Source: Thermoanaerobaculales bacterium (GTDB lineage Bacteria > Acidobacteriota > Thermoanaerobaculia > Thermoanaerobaculales > Sulfomarinibacteraceae). Taken from it: 64,000 bases of DNA. The stretch covers positions 116,673 through 180,672 of the forward strand of contig DAOPQC010000007.1 in the NCBI GenBank assembly GCA_035358815.1. Direction: 5' to 3'. Made by a program: the position numbers and the translations under genes. Shown here piece by piece: positions 8,215 through 16,971 of the stretch; the first letter of the stretch is position 1, and every line of letters starts with the position of its first letter. The notes beneath the pieces are model-generated. The model ran no database searches and was not told where the DNA came from. It was given only the letters and a program-made list of their open reading frames with translations.

Positions 8215-8304
8215 GCGGGCGCGGAACCGGGCGCGGGCGAGGAAGCGGAGGAGAATCGGGAACGGCCACGGGAACGGGGACGGGCACGGGAACGGGAGCG
8301 GGAC
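8215..8304 (+). repeat. CGGGRA hexamer array 1 (G-quadruplex-capable)
   Basis: Eight contiguous six-base units (CGGGAA, CGGCCA, CGGGAA, CGGGGA, CGGGCA, CGGGAA, CGGGAG, CGGGAC) occupy 8257-8304, preceded by degenerate units from about 8215. Regularly spaced GGG runs with three-base loops fit a G-quadruplex on the plus strand. Three similar arrays occur elsewhere in the window. Confidence 0.8.
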
Positions 8305-8339
8305 CCTATTCCCCAGATCCCAGATCCTATTCCCTGGTC
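8305..8339 (+). repeat. Heptamer array (CCTATTC / CCCAGAT units)
   Basis: Five contiguous 7-base units: CCTATTC, CCCAGAT, CCCAGAT, CCTATTC, CCTGGTC. It directly abuts the hexamer array and resembles the CCTAGAT array at 28840-28888. Confidence 0.7.
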
Positions 8340-8350
8340 GGGAGGGGGCC

Positions 8351-11300
8351 TCACTGCGGCAGCACGGTGGTCGGGTCCGAGGTCAGGTTGTCCAGCACCG
8401 AGCCGTAGCAGTGGATCGCCCCACCGAGCGCATGCGTCCACACGTCGACGTAGCCGGCCTCGATCGGTGCGTGGTCGCGGAACACCCGCGTGATCTGGTT
8501 GTTCGACAGCGGCTTGAGGTCCATCACCTTGGTTTCGAGGGAGTTGCCGTCGGAGTCGTAAAGCTCGAGGAAGACCCTCACCGCCTCGCGCGAGCCGTTC
8601 TGGCAGCCGACGTTGGAACGGAAATCGGCGCTCTCGTTCATGAAGAGGATCCGCTTCCTCTGACCCGGCCCGATCAACACGGTTTCCCTCACGGCGGGCA
8701 AACCCTGGCCGAAGGTGCCGGCGGTGACCACCGGCGGCAGGTTGTAGGTCCGGCTCATCGCGAGCAGCTCGGTGCCGCTCGCTTCGATCGCCAGCGCGCC
8801 GACCTGGTCCGGCTCGAGCCCGAACACCGAGTTGAGCACATTGGCGTAGCGAACGCCGGCCCCGGGTGCCAGCGAGAAGGTGCGGCTGCGCAGCGGGCCG
8901 CTGTTGTCGGCGCCGCGCGGCAGCCACAGCAGCTCGTAGGTGATGTCTCGCCGGCCGGCGTTGCTGAGGTCGAGGTCGGTTTCGAAGAACGAGCCCTCGA
9001 GCCCGGCTGCGAAGGCGGCCGCCGGGACGAAGGTCGTGTCGGCCAGCGGCACCTGCGGGAGGATCGTTGCCGGGTCCGAGGTATGGTTGTCGAGCAGCGA
9101 GCCGTAGCAGTAGTACGACGCTTCCTCGCTGTCGGCCCCCACGTCGACATAGCCGTTGACCGCGGTCCAGCCGCCGAACACCCGGTTGATCTGGTTGTTG
9201 GACCAGGGGCCGAGGTCCATGGTCCTGGTGTCGAGAAGCGTTCCACCGTCGTCGAATGCTCGGATGTTGATGCGGATCGGATCGCTCGAGCCGTTGACGC
9301 AGCCGACGTTGGCCCTGAAGTCGGGGTTCTCGCTCAAGAAGATGATGCGCTGCGGCTCGTCGCCGGCGATCAACTCGGTCGCCCGGACTGCCGGCAGCCC
9401 CTGGCCGAAGGTGCCTGGGGTTCCACCGCCGGGCGTGTTGTAGGTGCGGCTCATGCCGATCACGGATTCGGTGCTCGACACCACCTTGAGCGCTCCGAGC
9501 GCGTCCGGTCCGAGCTCGAACAGCGTGGTGAGGGCATTCTCGAAGCGCAGGCTCCTTCCGGCACCGAGGGCGTAGGTCGCCGAGCGCTGGGGGGCGGAGT
9601 TGTCTTGGCCGCGGGGCAGCCACTCGAAGTAGACCTGCGCCTCCTCCGCACCATCGTTGTTGATCTCGACGTCGGTTTGGAAGAACGAGCCCTCGGCCCC
9701 GGCTGCAAACGCCGCCGCCGGGATGAAGGACTCGTGGGCATCCGGGGATGGACCACATTCACTGAAGATGTACAGTCCGGCGTACTGGGTGGTGACGAAC
9801 ACGGAACCGTCCGAGACCGCCACACCGTTTGCGCTGCTTGCCGTGTCGTAGGAGCCCACCTCGACCAGCGCCGACGGGTCGCCCACGTCGATCACCTGCA
9901 GGCCTCCTTCGACGAAGAATTCGTCGACCCATGCGACGTACGCGTGGGTGCCGGAGACCGCGAGGCGGTAGGCGTCGCCAGGTGAATCCAGGAAGCCCAC
10001 CTCGACCGGCGCGGCTGGGTTGCTCACGTCGATCACGCGAAGACCTGAAGTCCCGTCTGCAAGGTAGGCGACACCTCCCGAGACTGCGACTCCCCAAGAG
10101 TGGCCCGGCGTGTCGACGAAACCGACCTCGACCGGAGCCGACGGAGTCTGAACGTCGATCACACGTAGACCGTCATCGCCGTCCGCGACAAATGCCCAGT
10201 TGGCTGACACCGCGACATCGTTGGCATCGCCCGGCGTTTCGACGAAGCCGACCTCGACAGGAGTCGACGAAGTGTGAACGTCAATCACGCGAAGCCCGGA
10301 ATTGGCGGACGGGTAGTGTTCGTAGGCGACGACGTACGCGTACCCGCCCGACACCGCAACCCGGCCCCCCCGACCTGGCCAGCCGCCTACGAACCCGATC
10401 GCGACTGGGGCGGACGGCGTGCTGACGTCGATCACCCAGAGGTATACGTCGCACCTGAATTGCCCGCAGATGGTCTGCGCGATGTAGGCGTAATCACCCG
10501 CGACCGCAACATCATTCTCCACCCAAATATCGGTCACCACGCCCTCGCTGGCGACGAGGAGTCCTTCCTCGACCGGGGACGACGGGATGCTCACGTCGAT
10601 GACCTGCAGACCGACTTCACCGGTCACGTACGCGTGGCCGCTCGAGACCGCGACGTCGTGGGCCGGGCCCAACGTGCCCACGGAACCCACCTCAACCGGC
10701 GCCGCCGGTATGCTGACGTCGACGACGCTGAAGCCCCTCTCGCTGGTCGCGAGGTACGCGTGGGCGCCGACAACCGCAACACCGCTGCTGTAGCCGGGCA
10801 TGTCGACGGAGCCCACCTCAACCGGAGCCGACGGTGCGTGGATGTCGATCACCCGAAGCCCGCCCCAGACAGAGGCGACGTAGGCGTAGCCGCCTTCCAC
10901 CGCGACATGCGAGGCGTCAACCTCAAGGTCGACCGTTGCCACGGGTATGGGGTCGGCCGGCATGCTGACATCGATCACCAGGAGACCGCCCGAGCCGTCC
11001 GCCACGTAGGCGTAGCTGCCCGAGACCACGACATCCGAGGCGTGACCAGGAGTGTCGATGGAGCCCACGTTGGCTGGCGAGGAGGGCGCGCTCACGTCGA
11101 TCACCTGGAGACCCGCGCGTCCGTTCGCGACGTACGCGTAGCTGCCCGCGACCGCGACACCCGTGGTGTCGTGGGGCGTGTCGATGGAACCCACCTCGAC
11201 GGGCGCCGCCGGAGTGCTCACGTCGATCACGCTGAGACCTCCCTCGAAGAGCTGGTCCCACGTGAGGTAGGCGTGGCCACCTGACACCGCGACGCCGGTG

Positions 11301-11680
11301 ACGTAGGCCGGCATGCCGAGGTGGCCGACTTCCACCGGGCTTGACGGCGTTGACACGTCGATCACCTGAAGACCGCCCTGGCGAGACTGGCCCCACGTGA
11401 TGTAGGCGTAGCCGCCTGACACCGCGATGGAGCTTGCGATGTTCGCCATGCGGAGCTCGCCGACCACCCGCGGCGCCGACGGATCCGCGACGTCCACAAT
11501 GAACAGCCCGCTCTGGTCGGAAAGGTAGGCATAGTCACCCGAGACCGCGAGCGCAGAGATGGGCCCTGGCCAGTGGTGGACCAGGTCCGGGCAGTCGACG
11601 GCGAGCGGGGGCGCCGCGAGCAGGCTCGACGTGACCACGACGAGGGCCGCGAACAGGGCCAAGCGCTGCCTGTGTTTCAT
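8351..11680 (-). CDS. Secreted LVIVD-repeat (beta-propeller-like) protein with two C-terminal modules
   Basis: 1109 residues from ATG 11680, preceded by GAGGGGCGATCC; the frame upstream is not protein-like. Residues 1-28 form a signal peptide. About residues 30-640 hold thirteen repeats of the type LxVIDVSTPSxPVEVGxxxTPGxAxxVAVSGxYAYVA, matching LVIVD repeats, which are thought to form beta-propellers. From about 650 two tandem ~230-residue modules follow, each beginning F(I/V)PAAAFAAGxEGSFF and containing GTFGQGLPAVR and SNNQI.RVF. The first has four cysteines and the second three, including the pairs in VGC(V/Q)NGS and CYGS(L/V)LDN. The role is probably a large extracellular or surface-attached protein, perhaps adhesive; the ligand is unknown. 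The subtilase gene next door is on the same strand, 168 bases upstream. Confidence 0.8.
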   Translation of the reverse strand: MKHRQRLALFAALVVVTSSLLAAPPLAVDCPDLVHHWPGPISALAVSGDYAYLSDQSGLFIVDVADPSAPRVVGELRMANIASSIAVSGGYAYITWGQSRQGGLQVIDVSTPSSPVEVGHLGMPAYVTGVAVSGGHAYLTWDQLFEGGLSVIDVSTPAAPVEVGSIDTPHDTTGVAVAGSYAYVANGRAGLQVIDVSAPSSPANVGSIDTPGHASDVVVSGSYAYVADGSGGLLVIDVSMPADPIPVATVDLEVDASHVAVEGGYAYVASVWGGLRVIDIHAPSAPVEVGSVDMPGYSSGVAVVGAHAYLATSERGFSVVDVSIPAAPVEVGSVGTLGPAHDVAVSSGHAYVTGEVGLQVIDVSIPSSPVEEGLLVASEGVVTDIWVENDVAVAGDYAYIAQTICGQFRCDVYLWVIDVSTPSAPVAIGFVGGWPGRGGRVAVSGGYAYVVAYEHYPSANSGLRVIDVHTSSTPVEVGFVETPGDANDVAVSANWAFVADGDDGLRVIDVQTPSAPVEVGFVDTPGHSWGVAVSGGVAYLADGTSGLRVIDVSNPAAPVEVGFLDSPGDAYRLAVSGTHAYVAWVDEFFVEGGLQVIDVGDPSALVEVGSYDTASSANGVAVSDGSVFVTTQYAGLYIFSECGPSPDAHESFIPAAAFAAGAEGSFFQTDVEINNDGAEEAQVYFEWLPRGQDNSAPQRSATYALGAGRSLRFENALTTLFELGPDALGALKVVSSTESVIGMSRTYNTPGGGTPGTFGQGLPAVRATELIAGDEPQRIIFLSENPDFRANVGCVNGSSDPIRINIRAFDDGGTLLDTRTMDLGPWSNNQINRVFGGWTAVNGYVDVGADSEEASYYCYGSLLDNHTSDPATILPQVPLADTTFVPAAAFAAGLEGSFFETDLDLSNAGRRDITYELLWLPRGADNSGPLRSRTFSLAPGAGVRYANVLNSVFGLEPDQVGALAIEASGTELLAMSRTYNLPPVVTAGTFGQGLPAVRETVLIGPGQRKRILFMNESADFRSNVGCQNGSREAVRVFLELYDSDGNSLETKVMDLKPLSNNQITRVFRDHAPIEAGYVDVWTHALGGAIHCYGSVLDNLTSDPTTVLPQ

Positions 11681-11848
11681 GGATCGCCCCTCTTTTCCAG
11701 CGATCGATATCGCACTCTTCAATGTGGATCCCGGCACCGAGAATGTCATCAGGAGGATGTCGGGAATGTGCGCTGGGTCGCTGTCGACCCGCCGCGGCGC
11801 CCTGGGTCGTCGCACGTCGTGCAGACGTCCCGCTGGTGGACTCACCGG

Positions 11849-13558
11849 CTACGGCACCGTCAAGGACCACGCCGCCGTGTCGCCGGACTCGAAGCCGTCC
11901 GCGAACAGCAGGCTGAGGTCGAGGTTCATCAGCCCGTAGCCGTACTGGTTGTCCGGGCCGGCAGCGCCCATGTCGCTCGCGGTAGCCAGCAGCAGGCCCT
12001 CGAGCTGATCGACGGTGAGGCCGGGGCTGGCGGAGAGCAGCAGCGCCGCGCCGCCCGCGACGTGTGGGCAGGCGGCGGAGGTGCCGAAGAAGCCGGTCGG
12101 GTAGGTCACGCAGCTGACGCCGTCGGCGCCGACCAGCTGCGGCGCCAGGGCGCCGCCGTACTGGCTGCCGCCGGGACCGAGCAGCGGGCCCTGGCTCGAG
12201 AAGGGCTCGATGCCGAGGCCGTTCCAGAACACCGCGCCAACGGTCAGCCCGTCCGTGGTCTCCGGCGTGTACACGCTGGACTCGGCGTTGAAGTGCTGGA
12301 ACAGCGAGCGGAAGCTGCGCAGGCTCAGATACCGGGAAGAGGTGGTGCCGTCGTCGTAGATCACGAGGTAGTACCAGTCGCTGACCGACGGCGTGAAGTC
12401 GATCTCCTCGAAGGGCAGCTCGCCAGGCTGGCCGCTCTGGGGGTTCAGCGACGTGGCGACCTGCTGCCATGCGGCTCCGTCCCACCAGTAGAGGCCGAGG
12501 TTGTAGTTCTGGGTCGAGCCCTGGGTCACGGGATCATCCGGCCAGTCGCTCCAGGTGAGGGTGATGTAGTAGCTCGTCCCGGCCTCCAGGTACCCGTAGC
12601 GGTTCGACCAGTCGCCACCGAAGCTGTGCCAGTTGTAGCCCGGGAGCTGCTCGAACCAGGCCTGGTAGTTGGCGCCATCGGCGTAGTTGCCGCTCGACGT
12701 CACGAACAGGACGCCGGCGTCCCTGGCCTCGGACACCTTCTCGTTGACCGGATTGTGGGGGTCGCCGGCGCCGTCTCCCGGGTAGGGGCCGAGCCAGCCG
12801 CAGGAGTACGAGATGACGGCGGCGCCCTGGGCGATGAGCCAGTCGATCGCGGCGTAGAACTCCGCCTCGTCGTTGTCGTGGGCGAGGTACATCTCGGCTC
12901 CCGGCGCCATGTCGTAGACGACCTCGGCGCAGCCGGTGCCGTGGTTCCCGGAGCCGACGGGGTCAGAGCCGCCGGTCCACAGCGTGATCGCGGCCGGCAG
13001 CTCGCTGCCGAGCAGCGCCTGGTAGCCGGAGAAGCCGCCGCAGTCGAGCACGCCGACCTTGACGCCCTGGCCGGTGATGCCCTGGCCGTGAAGGACGTCG
13101 GCGTGGTGGACCGCGACCCCCTCGCTGACCACGTCGGGCTGGCTGCGGTAGGGGGTCCGCACCCGCAGCACCGACGGGTCCGAGGCGAGCAGCGGCAGCT
13201 GGGCGATCGGCACGGTCGCGAACACGAGGTCGCGGTAGGTGGTCGCCACGCGTCCGCCGAGCTGGCGCACCCGAGCCCTGGCAGCCGCCGCGGACCCGGG
13301 CCGGCTCACTGCGACCACCTCGACCGAGTCTCCGTTCACGACCAGGTGGCGCAGCCCGGCACGGCGCAGCGGGCTGGCGCTGCCGAAAAAGCTGTCGTAG
13401 AGCTGGTTGAGCAGCGGGCTGAGGCCGGGGTGCGCAGCCTGTGCCGCCGGCAGGGACCGCGGATCCGGCGGGGGCGGGATGGTGGGGGCGTCAGCTGCGA
13501 CAGTGATTGTCGAGGCGGCGAAGACGGCGACGACGAAGGTGGCGAAGCGAACGGTCAT
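11849..13558 (-). CDS. Secreted subtilisin-like serine protease (S8) with C-terminal GFESGD tag
   Basis: 569 residues from ATG 13558 with GGGAGG upstream. A signal peptide covers about residues 1-22, then a propeptide-like region to about 140. The catalytic triad is visible: Asp172 (VGVLDCGGF), His206 (GSGNHGTGCAEVVYDMAPGA) and Ser494 (GFFGTSAACPHVAGG). Between His and Ser sits a long insert (about 300-420) that resembles a beta-sandwich. The last residues, FADGFESGDTAAWSLTVP, match the tail of the unrelated LamG protein at 47238, which suggests a shared sorting or anchoring signal. The enzyme probably degrades extracellular protein. A promoter-like pair lies about 110 bases upstream. Confidence 0.9.
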   Translation of the reverse strand: MTVRFATFVVAVFAASTITVAADAPTIPPPPDPRSLPAAQAAHPGLSPLLNQLYDSFFGSASPLRRAGLRHLVVNGDSVEVVAVSRPGSAAAARARVRQLGGRVATTYRDLVFATVPIAQLPLLASDPSVLRVRTPYRSQPDVVSEGVAVHHADVLHGQGITGQGVKVGVLDCGGFSGYQALLGSELPAAITLWTGGSDPVGSGNHGTGCAEVVYDMAPGAEMYLAHDNDEAEFYAAIDWLIAQGAAVISYSCGWLGPYPGDGAGDPHNPVNEKVSEARDAGVLFVTSSGNYADGANYQAWFEQLPGYNWHSFGGDWSNRYGYLEAGTSYYITLTWSDWPDDPVTQGSTQNYNLGLYWWDGAAWQQVATSLNPQSGQPGELPFEEIDFTPSVSDWYYLVIYDDGTTSSRYLSLRSFRSLFQHFNAESSVYTPETTDGLTVGAVFWNGLGIEPFSSQGPLLGPGGSQYGGALAPQLVGADGVSCVTYPTGFFGTSAACPHVAGGAALLLSASPGLTVDQLEGLLLATASDMGAAGPDNQYGYGLMNLDLSLLFADGFESGDTAAWSLTVP

Positions 13559-13665
13559 CGATCCCTCCCCCAGGAGTCGGGACGCGCGAAGTGCCGCGGG
13601 CCGACGAACGGGAGTTCCCGCAGCAGCAGCTCGTGCGTGCTCACGCCTGTGACCCTGTGCTCGAG

Positions 13666-13694
13666 AATCTACGCCCGCCGGTGGGAGTATTCAA
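13666..13694 (-). promoter_or_regulatory. Predicted sigma70-type promoter of the subtilase gene
   Basis: On the minus strand TTGAAT (694-689), 17 bases, TAGATT (671-666). Spacing is ideal and both boxes match at four or five of six positions. The start of transcription would be roughly 100 bases before the ATG at 13558. Confidence 0.45.
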
Positions 13695-13786
13695 CCCAAC
13701 GATGTACTGCGTTTCCCACTCTTGCAGGGCCCTCCCTGCATCCGGAGCCAACCTGCAGCTGTGAGATGCGTGGTACCGGGGAGGGG

Positions 13787-14680
13787 TCAGCGCGACGGAG
13801 CGGCGTCGACCAGCCGGCGCAGGGCGCGGATGTGATCCGGGCCGGTGCCGCAGCAGCCACCGAGCAGCGCCGCCGGCAGCTCGACGAGCGGCAGCGCGTG
13901 CTCCGCGAAGTGCTCCGGCGATTCGGGCCAGCGCAGTGTTCCATCGACGAGCTGCGGCAGGCCGGCGTTGCTCTGGATCGCGATCGGCCGTCGCGTGTGC
14001 GGTGCGAACTCGAGGCCGATCCTCACCATCGCCTCGATACCGTTGCCGCAGTTGGAGCCGACGACGTCGGCGCCGGCGCCGGCCAGGCCCGCCGCGGCGT
14101 CCGCGATGGTCGTGCCCATGGTGGTGAAGAAGCCGCGCGGCGTGGCGTCGAAGGTCATGGTGGCCACCACCGGGATGTTTGGAGCCAGCCGCTTCGCCGC
14201 GGCGATCGCCAGGCGCGCCTCCGCGAGGTCGATCATGGTCTCGACGATGATCAGGTCGGCGCCGGCCCCGGCGAGGGCGGCGACCTGGCGCTCGAAGGCG
14301 GCGGCGATCTCGGCGGGCTCGGTGTCGCCGTAGGGGGTCAGGATGCGGCCGGTGGGGCCGACCGAGCCGGCAATCCAGGCGCGGCCGCCGGCCACGCCGC
14401 GCAGCAGCTCGACCGCCCGCCGGTTGATCTCCTCCGTGCGGCTGTCGAGGCCGTAGGACGAGAGCTTGAGCGGCGAGGCGCCGAAGCTGTCGGTCGTCAG
14501 GACCTCCGAGCCGGCTGAGAGGTAGGCCGCGGCGATCTCCTCGATCAGGTCCGGCCGGGAGAGCACGGCCGACTCGAGGCAGTCCTGCACGCGCAGGCCG
14601 CGCGCCATCAGCGAGGTGCCGAGGGCGCCGTCGCCGACGATGGTGCGGCCCGACGCGACACGGTTGAGAAACGGCTCCAT
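13787..14680 (-). CDS. Homocysteine S-methyltransferase domain protein (MetH N-terminal type)
   Basis: 297 residues. The ATG at 14680 shares its A with the stop of the upstream gene (TGATG). This is the homocysteine-binding barrel of cobalamin-dependent methionine synthase: VGDGALGTSLMARGL at the start, TDSFGASPLKLSSYGL, AGSVGPTGRILTPYGD, and zinc ligands in VGSNCGNGIE and LLGGCCGTGPDHI. It would transfer a methyl group to homocysteine, giving methionine. It lacks the folate, cobalamin and activation domains of full MetH; the activation domain is probably supplied by the neighbour at 14680-15381. The methyl donor could be a methyl-corrinoid loaded by the MttB-family protein, but no corrinoid protein gene is in the window. 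Confidence 0.85.
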   Translation of the reverse strand: MEPFLNRVASGRTIVGDGALGTSLMARGLRVQDCLESAVLSRPDLIEEIAAAYLSAGSEVLTTDSFGASPLKLSSYGLDSRTEEINRRAVELLRGVAGGRAWIAGSVGPTGRILTPYGDTEPAEIAAAFERQVAALAGAGADLIIVETMIDLAEARLAIAAAKRLAPNIPVVATMTFDATPRGFFTTMGTTIADAAAGLAGAGADVVGSNCGNGIEAMVRIGLEFAPHTRRPIAIQSNAGLPQLVDGTLRWPESPEHFAEHALPLVELPAALLGGCCGTGPDHIRALRRLVDAAPSR

Positions 14681-15381
14681 CAGAGCTCCTGGACCCGCAT
14701 GATCCGCAGCCGGCAGTCGCGGGTCGCGCACTCGCCGCAGAAGGGGAAGTCGTCGTCGAAGTCGTGGATGTCGGGGTGACCGGCCACCAGCACCCCGGAC
14801 ACCGACTTCAGGGGCTCCATCAGGCAGCTCTCATTCAGCGTGATGCCGATCTCCTCGGGCCGGAGCGCCGCGAACAGCGCCCGCTGGCCGCTGACGTGCC
14901 AGCCACAGTAGCCCGGGCTGTAGGCGAGGACCGCGGTGCGCGGCCGGCCGGTCGCGCGCTCCGCGAGCTGCTGCTCGAGGCGGCCGACCAGCAGCTCCGC
15001 CGCCTCGGACGCGGCGGCGTCGAGCATCACCGCGGCCGCCGGGTCGCCGCCCGCGAAGCGGCGCGTGATCTCGGAGCTGAGGCGTGCGCCGACGGTGCCG
15101 GCGAACAGCCACAGCCTGCTGGCCCGCGGCACGATCTCGTCGAGCGGCGTCGGGTGGGCGTTCAGTCCTTCGCCCCGGTAAATCGCGGCGAAGGTCTCGG
15201 CTGCGACCTCCTCGACGACCGCCACCGGCTCGGCCAGGTCGCGCACCGCCACGAGCGCGGCTTCCAGCAGCTCCTGCACGGCGCCGTTGAGGGCGGCGCC
15301 GGGCGGCACGCCCTGGCTGCGCAGCACCCCGGCGGCGGCCGGGAGCACCGCCGCCGGCTCCAGGCGCACGACCTCCCTCAC
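14680..15381 (-). CDS. MetH activation-domain-like protein (reactivation of B12)
   Basis: 233 residues from a GTG at 15381 that overlaps the stop of the MttB gene (GTGA); a second GTG four codons later is possible. Residues RTAVLAYSPGYCGWHVSGQ and LFAALRPEEIGITLNESCLMEPLKSVSG match the vitamin-B12-dependent methionine synthase activation fold, where RxxxGY(P/S)xC and EIGITLxESxxM bind S-adenosylmethionine. The protein ends in a cysteine cluster, FCGECATRDCRLR, suggesting a metal or Fe-S site. It is coupled by overlaps on both sides to the MttB-like and homocysteine methyltransferase genes. I infer that it reductively reactivates the cobalamin used by this set. Confidence 0.75.
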   Translation of the reverse strand: MREVVRLEPAAVLPAAAGVLRSQGVPPGAALNGAVQELLEAALVAVRDLAEPVAVVEEVAAETFAAIYRGEGLNAHPTPLDEIVPRASRLWLFAGTVGARLSSEITRRFAGGDPAAAVMLDAAASEAAELLVGRLEQQLAERATGRPRTAVLAYSPGYCGWHVSGQRALFAALRPEEIGITLNESCLMEPLKSVSGVLVAGHPDIHDFDDDFPFCGECATRDCRLRIMRVQEL

Positions 15382-16838
15382 GCCGGGCGCTCCGGCAGCT
15401 TCTCCATGCCCCAGCGCCGCGCCTCGGCCGCCATCAGCCGGTTCAGCTCGCCGGCGGCCCCCTCCGGCAGCGGCGGCGGCTGCCAGGCCGCGACCAGGCG
15501 CTCGACCTCGGCCGCCGCCCGCTGGCCGAGGGTCTGCGAGCCTTCGCTCTGCCAGCGCGACCGGTTGGCGCGGTCGATCACCGGTCCGGGGAAGCTGATC
15601 TCGTGACGGAGGTGGCGCAGCGTGTGGTCGGCGATCAGCAGGTGGTGCTCTCGCTGGAGCTCCTCGAGCAGCGGCGCCGCCGGGAAGTCGTCGCGTGGCT
15701 CGATGCCCGCGACCAGGCGCGCCGTCATGCCGCAGATCTCGTTGTCGACGACCAGCTTCTCGAGGCTCAGGCAGCTCTCGAAGTCGAGCATCCCCGGACC
15801 CGACACGGAGTTGATCCCGGACAGGGCGGCCAGCGCCGCGCCGATGCCCGACTCGAGCCCGGCCTGGGCGTCGAGCTGCTTGGCATCGGACAGCGCGATG
15901 TAGCCCTGGGTGGGCAGGCCGAGCCAGGATCCGATCTGGCTGTAGCCGCAGTTGATCATCATGGTCTCGATGGCGCCCATCGGCGTCGTCTCGTAGCGGA
16001 GGTCGAAGATCGCCGGCGAACCGCCGTAGAGCACCGGCGCCCCGGGCCGGGTGAGCTGGCTGATGACGATCCCGCTCAAGGTCTCGGCGGTGTGCTGGAT
16101 GAGGGTCCCGGTCAGGGTCACCGGCGCCATGAAGCCGGACAGCGGCATCGCGATCAGCTCGATCGGGATGCCCCAGGTCGCGCAGTCGACCACGTTCTGG
16201 CTGGTGACGTCGCTCCACTTCAGGGGCGAGGTCGGGCAGCAGGAGAAGACGGTCAGCGGCTTCGCCTCGAGCTCGGCCCGGCTGCCGCGCACCGCGAGCT
16301 GGAGGTCCTTCATGACCTCGAAGGCCTCGATCGTGAAGGCGCCGGTGACCACCGGCTTGGCGCAGTAGAGCAGCGAAAGGTAGAGCCGGTAGCTGTCCGA
16401 GATCCGCTCCGGCACGTCGCGTGGGATCATCGCGGTGCTCTGCGAGGCGATGTGCGGCAGGCCAGCCACCAGCTTGGCGTAGCGCAGGTAGTCGGCGGTG
16501 GTCGGGGGCCGCACCTCGCCGCTCGCGCCGTCGAGGACGGTGATCGCCGCCGATCCCGGCGTGAAGTAGACCGCGTCGCCCTCGAAACGGTGGGTGCGCG
16601 CGCCGGCGCTGTCGTAGAGCTCGAAGGACGACGGGGCGGTGGCGATCGCCCGCTCGATGATGTCCTGGGTGAGAACGGCGCGCGCCGCCGCCCGGTCAAC
16701 GGCGGCGCCGTGGCTCGCGAGCAGGTCGAGCACGCTCGGGTTGTGGATCTCGGCGCCGAGGGTGCACAGCACCTCGCGCGCCTCGGTCACGATCCGCTCC
16801 ACCAGCGAGTCGTCGAGGAGCTTCAGCTTGGGACGCAT
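15378..16838 (-). CDS. Trimethylamine methyltransferase (MttB) superfamily protein, non-pyrrolysine type
   Basis: 486 residues from ATG 16838 with AGGAGG upstream. The frame is open throughout, so there is no in-frame amber codon for pyrrolysine. MttB-family hallmarks include the N-terminal helix of the type LDDSLVERIVTEAREVLCTLG, YFTPGSAAITVLDGASGEVRP, and GGSPAIFDLRYETTPMGAIE. Non-pyrrolysine MttB proteins (MtgB, MtpB and similar) demethylate quaternary amines such as glycine betaine, proline betaine or carnitine onto a corrinoid protein. Here the gene is coupled to an activation protein and a homocysteine methyltransferase, so methyl groups from such amines may feed methionine synthesis. 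The corrinoid protein must be elsewhere. A CGGGRA hexamer array starts 38 bases upstream. Confidence 0.85.
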   Translation of the reverse strand: MRPKLKLLDDSLVERIVTEAREVLCTLGAEIHNPSVLDLLASHGAAVDRAAARAVLTQDIIERAIATAPSSFELYDSAGARTHRFEGDAVYFTPGSAAITVLDGASGEVRPPTTADYLRYAKLVAGLPHIASQSTAMIPRDVPERISDSYRLYLSLLYCAKPVVTGAFTIEAFEVMKDLQLAVRGSRAELEAKPLTVFSCCPTSPLKWSDVTSQNVVDCATWGIPIELIAMPLSGFMAPVTLTGTLIQHTAETLSGIVISQLTRPGAPVLYGGSPAIFDLRYETTPMGAIETMMINCGYSQIGSWLGLPTQGYIALSDAKQLDAQAGLESGIGAALAALSGINSVSGPGMLDFESCLSLEKLVVDNEICGMTARLVAGIEPRDDFPAAPLLEELQREHHLLIADHTLRHLRHEISFPGPVIDRANRSRWQSEGSQTLGQRAAAEVERLVAAWQPPPLPEGAAGELNRLMAAEARRWGMEKLPERPA

Positions 16839-16875
16839 CAGGGACCTCCTGAAGTCAGCCCGCCCAGCACCCGTT

Positions 16876-16962
16876 CGGGAACGGGGACGGGAACGGGAAC
16901 GGGAACGAACGAACGACGAACGCGGGCACGGGCACGGAAACGGGCACCGACACGGGCACCAT
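16876..16962 (+). repeat. CGGGRA hexamer array 2
   Basis: Five units CGGGAA, CGGGGA, CGGGAA, CGGGAA, CGGGAA are followed by CGAACGAACGACGAACG and further CGGGCA/CGGAAA/CCGACA units to 16962. It fills the gap between the MttB start and the end of the YgeW gene. Confidence 0.75.
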
Positions 16963-16971
16963 CATTCACCC

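Larger units (their letters stand above)
7978..8350. other. Intergenic region holding hexamer and heptamer tandem arrays
   Basis: 373 bases between the lyase start and the end of the LVIVD-repeat gene. Most of 8215-8340 is tandem repeat, described separately. The remaining 8000-8200 shows no convincing coding potential. Confidence 0.5.

Noticed and set aside
11573..14518. A 981-codon plus-strand frame across the subtilase and methyltransferase genes
   Set aside because: It is antisense to three well-supported minus-strand genes and its product is Arg/Gly/Ala/Val-rich without motifs, as expected for the mirrored frame in GC-rich DNA. The same holds for similar long frames at 30813-34235, 35270-37321 and 38097-40406.
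15378..16838. Pyrrolysine-containing trimethylamine methyltransferase
   Set aside because: The frame has no internal amber codon, so it belongs with the non-pyrrolysine MttB proteins.
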